DNA of 21,257 bases, from contig JAZUIB010000060.1 of the NCBI GenBank assembly GCA_045642025.1, positions 1-21,257 of the forward strand, read 5' to 3'. The notes under the pieces were generated by a model, which had not been told where the DNA came from, ran no database searches, and worked only from the letters and a program-made list of their open reading frames with translations. Both the position numbers and the translations under genes were made by a program. This document shows, piece by piece, positions 1 to 5,191 of this stretch (position 1 is the stretch's first letter; every line of letters begins with the position of its first letter). The stretch is from Equadaptatus sp045642025. Its GTDB lineage: Bacteria > Synergistota > Synergistia > Synergistales > Synergistaceae.

Positions 1-1
1 T

Positions 2-175
2 GCCGGCAACACCTCTTTGTTAAGGATATTATACAGGGTATTGCGACTTTGTCAAACTGTTGCTTTTGTTTTCTTTTTTATGTATGCAGGTACGCCATGC
101 AGGTACGCAGGCGAATATGCAGGTCTCTCAGGCAAAGATCGAGTTGTTATGTTCCAGACCGACGTCAAATTCTAA
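2..175 (+). other. Open frame running in from the window edge; possible 3' end of a gene
   Basis: One plus-strand frame is open from base 2 to a TAA at 173-175, ending in residues MFQTDVKF. A strong terminator follows at 212-242, as expected after a gene. The frame contains three copies of ATGCAGGT (84, 97, 117), giving a repetitive Tyr-Ala-Gly-rich stretch that does not look like a normal protein. No family is recognised and the start would lie outside the window. It may be a decayed gene end or non-coding. A similar ending (TVVKF then TAA) occurs at 1622-1639 on the other side of the ATPase gene. Confidence 0.2.
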
Positions 176-211
176 TTTAGGTTAATCTATCTTAGAAAAC
201 TTTGTCTAACT

Positions 212-242
212 AAACAGGAACCCGAAAGGGTTCCTGTTTTTT
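212..242 (+). terminator. Intrinsic terminator, 12-bp stem with GAAA loop
   Basis: A perfect inverted repeat AAACAGGAACCC / GGGTTCCTGTTT (212-223 and 228-239) encloses a GAAA tetraloop and runs into a T tract at 237-242. It would end transcription from the left on the plus strand. Having A residues on its left side, it may also serve the minus-strand ATPase gene that stops at 259. Confidence 0.8.
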
Positions 243-258
243 GTGTGCATTTTGGCTG

Positions 259-1485
259 TCACAGCTCAGAATCTGAAGCTAAAAAGTCCGCAAGATTTTT
301 GTGAATTATACCGTCCCTTTTTTGCAGTAACGGGTCAAGTGTAAAGAGATACTTCGGGTAATTGTCTTTTATTGCGGTAAATGGTCTGTATTCTCTGTCT
401 TCAACTGTTTTGTCGGCAATTGACATTGAAACTTGTATGTAGCAGTACTCAGTGTTTTTGCGCGCGATGAAATCGCATTCAAGCTGTCCGACCTTGCCTG
501 TGCTCAGCAGGTAACCTTTTGACCTCAGATAGGTGTACAGGACATTTTCAAGCACAGGTCCATAGTTAATTCTGTGGTCAACATTGTTTGCATAACAGAT
601 GCTTAAATCTGCAAGGTAGTATTTTTGTTCAAAATGCAGGGCTTTCTTGGATTTTGTGTCAAATCGAGGGCATTTATAGAGCAGTTTGGCATTTTCCAGT
701 ATTTCCATATACCTGTTGACAGTCTCAGGCTGTATCGCAATTTTTTCCTGCTTGTTAAAGTAGTTCAGTATGTTCGTGAGGCTTACGGGGGCACCGAAAT
801 TATTAAAAAGATAGTACATAAGTTTCTCGAAGACTGACCGGTTTCTGATTTTGCAGCGCTGTTTTATGTCTCTATGGATTATTTGCTGTATAATGCTGCC
901 AAGGTATAACTCTCTGTCGGCGACACTGTCGAATTCCAGTGTTTTCGGAAATCCTCCGTTGTTGATATATTCGGTAAATTCTGCCATTATGTTTCCTGTT
1001 TGTTTACCGAGGAAATGTTTCATCTCAAGGTATTCATGAAAATTCAGTGTGAACAGTTCAATTTCAATGTACCGCCCTGTCAGTTTTGTTACAAGTTCGC
1101 CGCTGAGAAGATATGAATTTGAACCTGTAATAAAGATAGAACAGCTGCCCTCTTCTCTGAAGGCGTTTATGACGGTTTCAAAATCCTGTACGTTTTGTAT
1201 TTCGTCTATAAAAATATATTTATAGCTGGTGTCGGTTATTTGCTTCGTAATTACAGTGTCAAGCGCGTCTGCCGTTTTTATGCTTTTGAAGCCGTGTCTG
1301 TCTAAATCAATGTAAATGATATCCTCAGGCGCAACACCCTGCGCCTCAAGGTCATTCATTACTGATTTCAGAAAGCATGATTTGCCGCAGCGTCTGATGC
1401 CCGTTATGACTTTGATCAAATCGCTTTTGTAAAAGCCGCGTATTTTGTCCAGATAGAACCTTCTGGTATAGATGTCTTTGAACAT
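259..1485 (-). CDS. AAA_14 / DUF4143 family ATP-binding protein
   Basis: This is a P-loop ATPase fused to a nuclease-like C-terminal domain, 408 residues from the chosen start. Visible motifs are Walker A GIRRCGKS (about residues 29-36), Walker B IFIDE (91-95) followed by IQ, the FITGSNSYLL sensor segment (about 118-127), and a C-terminal GQLECDFIARK...YIQVS region resembling a PD-(D/E)XK core. Such proteins are widespread in anaerobes; their role is not established and no substrate can be inferred. The start at 1485 is preferred over an in-frame ATG at 1542 because a good promoter has its -10 at 1514-1519, between the two, and because GAAGGG precedes the 1485 ATG. The gene is single, with no operon partner, and is flanked by two degenerate copies of a short sequence (about 161-220 and 1623-1670). 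Confidence 0.85.
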   Translation of the reverse strand: MFKDIYTRRFYLDKIRGFYKSDLIKVITGIRRCGKSCFLKSVMNDLEAQGVAPEDIIYIDLDRHGFKSIKTADALDTVITKQITDTSYKYIFIDEIQNVQDFETVINAFREEGSCSIFITGSNSYLLSGELVTKLTGRYIEIELFTLNFHEYLEMKHFLGKQTGNIMAEFTEYINNGGFPKTLEFDSVADRELYLGSIIQQIIHRDIKQRCKIRNRSVFEKLMYYLFNNFGAPVSLTNILNYFNKQEKIAIQPETVNRYMEILENAKLLYKCPRFDTKSKKALHFEQKYYLADLSICYANNVDHRINYGPVLENVLYTYLRSKGYLLSTGKVGQLECDFIARKNTEYCYIQVSMSIADKTVEDREYRPFTAIKDNYPKYLFTLDPLLQKRDGIIHKNLADFLASDSEL

Positions 1486-1513
1486 ACCCTTCACCACCCT
1501 TATCGGTACCTGT

Positions 1514-1542
1514 ATTGTACAACTTGCATATGAAATTTGCAA
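1514..1542 (-). promoter_or_regulatory. Sigma-70-type promoter of the ATPase gene
   Basis: On the minus strand, -35 TTGCAA (1537-1542) and -10 TACAAT (1514-1519) are separated by exactly 17 bp. Transcription would begin near 1507, leaving a leader of about 20 nt before the ATG at 1485. Confidence 0.65.
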
Positions 1543-1545
1543 GTT
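1521..1545. promoter_or_regulatory. Operator-like palindrome over the ATPase promoter
   Basis: The perfect 8-bp arms AACTTGCA (1521-1528) and TGCAAGTT (1538-1545) are separated by 9 bp, which fits a dimeric DNA-binding protein. The element covers the -35 hexamer and spacer of the promoter, so a bound protein would block RNA polymerase. The binding protein is not identified. Confidence 0.5.
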
Positions 1546-1588
1546 AAGGCGGATAGTTTTTCAAAATATTCAAAAGCATCCGCCTTAA
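1544..1588. repeat. 11-bp inverted repeat upstream of the ATPase promoter
   Basis: TTAAGGCGGAT (1544-1554) and ATCCGCCTTAA (1578-1588) form a perfect inverted repeat with a 23-bp AT-rich spacer. Neither side has a T tract, so it is not a standard terminator. It adjoins the operator-like palindrome. Confidence 0.55.
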
Positions 1589-1801
1589 ACGGCAAATTTG
1601 GGAGAGAAAACAAACTTTCGGACAGTCGTCAAATTTTAACGTGGAATACTTTGTTTGACTGAACAGGAAACTTTTCGATAAGAAATACAAATAACTTCCA
1701 TGTGAAATTTCTCTAAACTCGGAACTTTTGTCACGTTGTCTATTATTTTGTTAATATAAATAATTCTCACTAATTCTTATTTTTTCGGTATTTATGCGGA
1801 T

Positions 1802-1830
1802 TTACGATATCGTAGAACATTTTGTATAAT
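1802..1830 (+). promoter_or_regulatory. Promoter of superoxide reductase with a perfect 12-bp palindrome
   Basis: A perfect -10 TATAAT (1825-1830) is preceded at 17 bp by a weak -35, TTACGA (1802-1807). The palindrome TACGATATCGTA (1803-1814) overlaps the -35. A weak -35 covered by a palindrome is typical of regulated promoters; the regulator is unknown. Confidence 0.55.
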
Positions 1831-1895
1831 AGTGGCACAACAAACAGAGCCGTTATGCTCTGTCTATACAGACTATACAGAAAGAGGTGTTGTTT

Positions 1896-2270
1896 ATGGA
1901 ACAGAGATTTTTCAAATGCGCTCATTGCGGTAAGATTATCGCAGTTGTTAAGGAAACAGACGTGCCTGTTATCTGCTGCGGTGAAGTAATGCAAGAGATT
2001 AAGGCCAACACGGTTGACGCGGCTGTTGAAAAGCATGTTCCGGTTTATGAAGTGAAGGACGGTAAGGTCTGCGTTACGGTCGGTTCAATTGAGCACCCGA
2101 TGGGTGATGAGCATTATATTGAATGGATTTCACTTCAGACAAAGCAGGGCAATCAGAGAAAAGAGCTTAAGCCCGGACAGGCACCGAAGACATGTTTTGC
2201 CCTTTGCGATGATGATGCGGTTGTTGCGGTGTATGCATACTGCAATCTGCACGGGTTGTGGCGCGCGTAG
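1896..2270 (+). CDS. Desulfoferrodoxin-type superoxide reductase (two-iron)
   Basis: The enzyme reduces superoxide to hydrogen peroxide in the cytoplasm without releasing oxygen, a defence typical of anaerobes; electrons usually come from rubredoxin. At 124 residues it has both iron centres. Centre I (desulforedoxin-like FeCys4) is C8, C11, C27, C28. Centre II (catalytic His4Cys) is H47, H67, H73, C116, H119, with the conserved Glu-Lys before the first His (E45-K46). The ATG at 1896 is chosen because AAAGAGG (1881-1887) lies 8 bp before it; an upstream in-frame GTG (1887) would overlap that site. The gene is monocistronic: its own promoter lies upstream and a terminator at 2435-2468 follows, after a repeat array that begins right at the TAG stop. 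The identification is firm. Confidence 0.95.
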   Translation: MEQRFFKCAHCGKIIAVVKETDVPVICCGEVMQEIKANTVDAAVEKHVPVYEVKDGKVCVTVGSIEHPMGDEHYIEWISLQTKQGNQRKELKPGQAPKTCFALCDDDAVVAVYAYCNLHGLWRA

Positions 2271-2387
2271 CTTTAGAACCTTTAAGGGCGCACCTCGCAC
2301 TTAGCACTTCGGAAAAGCGAAAGTAGCTAACGACAAACGACTAACGACCGACGACAAGAACGCGCTTCGCGCCGCTGTCGGCTAAAA
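2271..2387 (-). repeat. Composite intergenic repeat, copy 1 (heptad arrays plus small hairpin)
   Basis: Read on the minus strand, this is a GCGC-GAA-GCGC hairpin, then TCGTTAG-type 7-mers, the linker GCTACTTTCGCTTTTCCGAA, GTGCTAA-type 7-mers, and GTGCGCCCTTAAAGGT. The same modules occur on the plus strand at about 9940-10061. A shared core of about 50 bp differs at one position, and the GTGCTAA block is one 7-mer shorter here. It begins directly after the superoxide reductase stop codon. Confidence 0.85.
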
Positions 2388-2434
2388 ATTCCAAAAGCAG
2401 TTATGGCAGAAATAGAACAAGATTTGAAGAAAAT

Positions 2435-2468
2435 AGAGCCGTGTGCATACGCACACGGTTCTGTTTTT
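2435..2468 (+). terminator. Terminator after superoxide reductase
   Basis: A 12-bp stem AGAGCCGTGTGC / GCACACGGTTCT (one G-T wobble) with ATAC loop is followed by GTTTTT. It lies downstream of the repeat array, so the array would be transcribed as the 3' untranslated region. Confidence 0.75.
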
Positions 2469-2473
2469 ACTGA

Positions 2474-2535
2474 AGACTTGCGAAGCAAGGAACGCACTAT
2501 ACTCCTATTCGCCTATGCCCCTATACTCCTACTTT
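2474..2535. repeat. Short heptad-like tract at the 3' end of ptb
   Basis: A small hairpin CTTGC-GAA-GCAAG (about 2476-2488) is followed by loose 7-mers such as CTATACT, CCTATTC and GCCTATG. The tract ends next to the TAA stop of the minus-strand ptb gene (2536-2538). The GAA-loop hairpin echoes those in the longer arrays. Confidence 0.5.
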
Positions 2536-3441
2536 TTACGCTGTTGCTACGGCTGTCGCTATTGAAAGGAATTTCGTTTCTGCCGAGTCTGCGCGGCTGG
2601 TTAGTATGACAGGCTTTTTGGTGCCTAGAATGATGCCTGCTGTTTTGCTCTTTGCAAAATAGACAATGGATTTGAACAGCGGGTTGCCGCAGTCAATATC
2701 AGGAACCATAAGGACGTCTGCGCGGCCAGCGACTTCTCCGGTAATGCCTTTGTGTTTTGCGGATTCTTCCGATACTGCATTGTCAAGCGCAAAAGGTCCG
2801 TCAAGCAGACAGCCTTTAATTTGTCCGCGTCTGTTCATCTGGGAAAGTGCCGCAGCGTCAAGTGTTGCCTGCATCTTCGGGTTGACAACCTCAACCGCCG
2901 CAAGGCATGCGATTTTCGGTGTTTCAATGCCGAAAGCATGGCAGAGTTTCACAACGTTGTTGACTATGCCAATTTTTTCTTTAAGCTCGGGATATGTGTT
3001 AAAAACGCCGTCCGTGACAAATATAAGTCTGTCCCAGCCGGGAATTTCATGAATGTATGAATGTGAAAGCACTTTTCCTGTTGTCAGTCCTATTTCTTTG
3101 TTGAGCACGGCGCGGAGAAAATCGCTTGATTCAAGCATACCTTTCATCATGATGTCCGCTTTACCTGAAGACACAAGTTCTACTGTTGTGAGTGCAGTTT
3201 TTGCAGGACCTTGCTTGCAGTCGAGAATTTCATAGTCGGCAAGGTCGAGATTGACAAGTTTTGCCTCCGCGGCAATTTTGTCCGCATCGCCGACAAGAAT
3301 TGCGTTAATGATACCTTCTTTGCGCGCACGTTCTACCGCCTCAAGTACAACGTGGTCTTCCGCACAGGCAACAGCCATTTTTTTCGGACCGATCTGTTTT
3401 GCGTATTCAACAAGTTTGTCCAGTGTACGAATCTGTTCCAT
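2536..3441 (-). CDS. ptb: Phosphate butyryltransferase-like phosphotransacylase
   Basis: A PTA/PTB-family enzyme that moves an acyl group between CoA and phosphate, for example butyryl-CoA to butyryl-phosphate, which feeds an acyl kinase making ATP. The 301-residue length and the single catalytic domain fit Ptb, not the longer CobB-fused Pta. The N-terminal segment MEQIRTLDKLVEYAKQ and the central GKADIMMKGM...SHSYIHEIPG...VTDG series are typical of the family. Start ATG 3441 is preferred over GTG 3450 because AAGGA sits about 10 bp before it and only 2 bp before the GTG. A TATAAT on the minus strand (3491-3496) is a likely -10. No kinase (buk) or acyl-CoA genes adjoin, so acetyl, propionyl or branched acyl specificity cannot be excluded. 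Confidence 0.85.
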   Translation of the reverse strand: MEQIRTLDKLVEYAKQIGPKKMAVACAEDHVVLEAVERARKEGIINAILVGDADKIAAEAKLVNLDLADYEILDCKQGPAKTALTTVELVSSGKADIMMKGMLESSDFLRAVLNKEIGLTTGKVLSHSYIHEIPGWDRLIFVTDGVFNTYPELKEKIGIVNNVVKLCHAFGIETPKIACLAAVEVVNPKMQATLDAAALSQMNRRGQIKGCLLDGPFALDNAVSEESAKHKGITGEVAGRADVLMVPDIDCGNPLFKSIVYFAKSKTAGIILGTKKPVILTSRADSAETKFLSIATAVATA

Positions 3442-3585
3442 AACTAACACATCCTTATAGATTAAAATATAAAACTTCCTGCCGGCATCAATTATACATC
3501 AAACTCAATAAATCAGCGTATTTTTTCGCTGTGTAAAAGTTAGCGGGGGTATAAATGATGTGGGATGCAAAAGACGAATGATTTA

Positions 3586-3604
3586 TGTCGTTAGTCGTTA
3601 GCTA
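3586..3604 (+). repeat. Short heptad remnant (TCGTTAG type)
   Basis: The sequence TGTCGTTAGTCGTTAGCTA is two and a half TCGTTAG units ending in GCTA, the same junction that follows these units in the long arrays. It looks like a minimal or decayed member. Confidence 0.6.
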
Positions 3605-3734
3605 AAAATCGTTAAACACTTGGCAGTTCACTTCACTCTTTGTATTTCGCATAGTATTTACAAGCATTTCTGTGTTTTAATTGACTAACAACCGGCGACT
3701 TTTTTCATCCTGCTTTTCATACTCCCTAACTGTC

Positions 3735-3763
3735 TTGTCTTTCTGTTCTGTCTGTGGTAAAAT
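3735..3763 (+). promoter_or_regulatory. Promoter of the antitoxin-toxin operon
   Basis: -35 TTGTCT (3735-3740) and -10 TAAAAT (3758-3763) are separated by 17 bp. Repeated TGTCT/CTGT words fill the -35 and spacer (3731-3756) and could be where the antitoxin binds its own promoter; that role is inferred. Confidence 0.55.
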
Positions 3764-3808
3764 CACAAGGAAACAAAGAAACAATAAACAAGGAAAGCGG
3801 GCGATATT

Positions 3809-4171
3809 ATGAGCGATGCGGCAATACGCAACGAGATAAAAGTAATCAGCATATCCCAAAAACGTCAACTTACCATACCGCAGAAATTCTTCACAATGCT
3901 CGGTTTTTCTGATACAGCTGAGTGTTGTGTCAGAGACGGCGAACTTGTCATACGTCCGGCGATAAACAACGGAGAGACTTTTGCGGATATGATTCTTGAA
4001 GATTTAATTTCACAGGGTTTCAGCGGGGCAGAGCTGCTTGCAAAGTTCAAAGAACAGCAGCGCAAAGTCCGTCCGGCGGTTGAACGTATGATAGAGGAAG
4101 CAGACACAATCGCGACAACTCACGGCAGAGCCGCAGAACCGGCTGATACTCTGGGAAAAATATTCGACTGA
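3809..4171 (+). CDS. AbrB/SpoVT-fold antitoxin
   Basis: The likely DNA-binding antitoxin of a type II toxin-antitoxin pair, 120 residues. The N-terminal portion (VISISQKRQLTIPQKFFTMLGF, about residues 12-33) matches the swapped-hairpin AbrB/MazE fold, including the TIPQ turn. The C-terminal half is charged and helical (FADMILEDLISQGFSGAELLAKF onward) and would wrap the toxin. The toxin gene begins 4 bp after the stop, so the two are co-transcribed and probably translationally coupled. The ribosome site is weak: AAGGAAAG lies about 12 bp before the ATG. Antitoxins of this kind usually repress their own operon, and repeated words in the promoter allow for that. Family assignment is good; the partner assignment rests on adjacency. 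Confidence 0.8.
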   Translation: MSDAAIRNEIKVISISQKRQLTIPQKFFTMLGFSDTAECCVRDGELVIRPAINNGETFADMILEDLISQGFSGAELLAKFKEQQRKVRPAVERMIEEADTIATTHGRAAEPADTLGKIFD

Positions 4172-4175
4172 CACA

Positions 4176-4466
4176 ATGTACAGGATTGAATTTTTACCGG
4201 CAGCAGAACGATATTTCAAAAAGTTGCGCGAAAGAGGCTTGAAAGAAGCATACCTTTCAGCACTTGAACAGCTTCGGCAAAATCCATATACAGGAAAGCA
4301 AAAGACCGGCGACCATGCAGGCGTTTACGGTTGTGACGTGTATTACAAGGGTACAAACTATGAGATTGCGTACAGAATATATGAGCAGAACGGGAAACTG
4401 ATTGTAGTTATCCTTGCCGGCAGCCGTGAGAATTTTTACAGACAGTTGAAGCAGTATATGAAATGA
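4176..4466 (+). CDS. RelE/ParE-family toxin
   Basis: A small basic protein of 96 residues with the RelE/ParE pattern: an N-terminal strand YRIEFLPAAERYFKKL, a helix rich in Leu and Lys, a central YKGTNYEIAYRIYEQ strand pair, and a C-terminal strand IVVILAGSRENFYRQL. RelE-like members cleave mRNA in the ribosome and ParE-like members poison gyrase; I cannot tell which applies here. The AYRI and LAGSRE residues lie where catalytic or binding residues usually fall. It starts 4 bp after the antitoxin stop, the usual antitoxin-first order. Imperfect inverted sequence follows the stop (about 4469-4487), but no clear terminator. Confidence 0.82.
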   Translation: MYRIEFLPAAERYFKKLRERGLKEAYLSALEQLRQNPYTGKQKTGDHAGVYGCDVYYKGTNYEIAYRIYEQNGKLIVVILAGSRENFYRQLKQYMK

Positions 4467-4528
4467 TTTGGCTGTCAACAATCAGCCGTCAGCCGCATTT
4501 TGCTCTATAATAACCGCAGGTGATAAAG

Positions 4529-5008
4529 ATGGCGAAACAGATAAAAACCAATGCGACCAGAATACTTGAAACGAAAAAAATTCCTTTTGAACTCTTGGAG
4601 TATGATATAGACATGGATCTGCTTTCCGCCGAAGATGCTGCGGCAAAGACAGGAATACCGGAGGAACGTACCTTCAAAACCTTGTGCGTCAGAGGCGACA
4701 AAACAGGAATATTGCTTGCCTGTCTGCCTGCAGGACGCGAGCTCAACTTCAAAGCACTTGCGGCAGTCAGCGGCAACAAAAGCACTGAGCTGGTGCAGCT
4801 TAAAGAAGTCACACCGCTGACAGGCTATGTCAGAGGCGGCTGTTCACCCATAGGGACAAAAAAGAAATACCCTGTTTACATTGACGAGTCCGCGCTGCTG
4901 TTTGACTATGTCACAATAAATGCAGGACACAGGGGCATATTATTCAAACTCGCGCCGCAGGATCTCATCGGCGTAACAGAAGCAAAAACCGCTGCGCTGT
5001 TGAGATAA
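4529..5008 (+). CDS. ybaK: YbaK/EbsC-type aminoacyl-tRNA deacylase
   Basis: A trans-editing enzyme of the YbaK/ProX fold, 159 residues, which in the characterised members hydrolyses Cys-tRNA(Pro) formed by mistake. It shows the family landmarks: ILETKKIPFELLEYD at the N terminus, PEERTFKTLCVRGD, the LNFKALAAVSGNKSTEL strand-helix, VTPLTGYVRGGCSPIGTKKK with the conserved G-x-x-R-G-G-C-S-P-I-G segment, and NAGHRGILFKLAPQDL. ATG 4529 is preferred over an in-frame GTG at 4520, since AGGTGA (4518-4523) is then the ribosome site. A perfect TATAAT at 4506-4511 lies just upstream but has no convincing -35, so the gene may also be read through from the toxin operon. The repeat array starts 4 bp after the stop. 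Confidence 0.9.
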   Translation: MAKQIKTNATRILETKKIPFELLEYDIDMDLLSAEDAAAKTGIPEERTFKTLCVRGDKTGILLACLPAGRELNFKALAAVSGNKSTELVQLKEVTPLTGYVRGGCSPIGTKKKYPVYIDESALLFDYVTINAGHRGILFKLAPQDLIGVTEAKTAALLR

Positions 5009-5011
5009 GAA

Positions 5012-5191
5012 TGTCGTTGGTCGTTGGTCGTTAGACGTTAGCCGTCTGTTGTCTGTCCTCAGCTGCTATTAGAATTTTTTTATTCGTAGGCGCTTAGTTT
5101 GTAGGTGGCAGGGCGCTCGTACCTCGCTTGTAGGTTGTAGATTTTTCTACTTCCTACTTCCTACTTTCTACCTACTACTTTCTACTTCCTA
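5012..5191. repeat. Heptad repeat array between ybaK and the DUF1015 gene
   Basis: A near-continuous run of degenerate 7-mers: TCGTTGG, TCGTTGG, TCGTTAG, ACGTTAG, CCGTCTG, TTGTCTG, TCCTCAG, CTGCTAT; then TTGTAGG and TTGTAGA; then TTCCTAC, TTCCTAC, TTTCTAC, TTTCTAC, TTCCTAT. The TTGTAGG and TTCCTAC blocks face each other around TTTTT (about 5131-5158) and could fold into an imperfect hairpin. The final CTA (5189-5191) is the TAG stop of the minus-strand DUF1015 gene. Confidence 0.85.

Larger units (their letters stand above)
1543..1895. other. Gene-free stretch between the divergent ATPase and superoxide reductase genes
   Basis: This 353-bp AT-rich interval holds the inverted repeat at 1544-1588, a degenerate copy of the 161-220 sequence at about 1623-1670 (lacking the terminator hairpin), the superoxide reductase promoter, and a tandem 9-mer CTATACAGA x2 at 1864-1881 just before the ribosome binding site. 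I see no convincing gene in it. Confidence 0.6.
3442..3808. other. Gene-free stretch between ptb and the toxin-antitoxin pair
   Basis: This interval contains the ptb promoter region, a short remnant of the TCGTTAG heptads (about 3586-3604), and the antitoxin promoter. The piece from about 3605 to 3720 is AT-rich with a second degenerate echo (GACTAACAACCGGCGAC near 3684-3700). I see no gene. Confidence 0.5.

Noticed and set aside
1770..2036. 88-codon minus-strand frame over the superoxide reductase promoter
   Set aside because: It lies antisense to the promoter and N terminus of a certain gene and has no homology signal.
2403..2609. 68-codon plus-strand frame starting MAEIEQDLKKIEP
   Set aside because: The first codons look gene-like, but there is no ribosome site and the frame crosses the terminator at 2435-2468 and runs into ptb in antisense.
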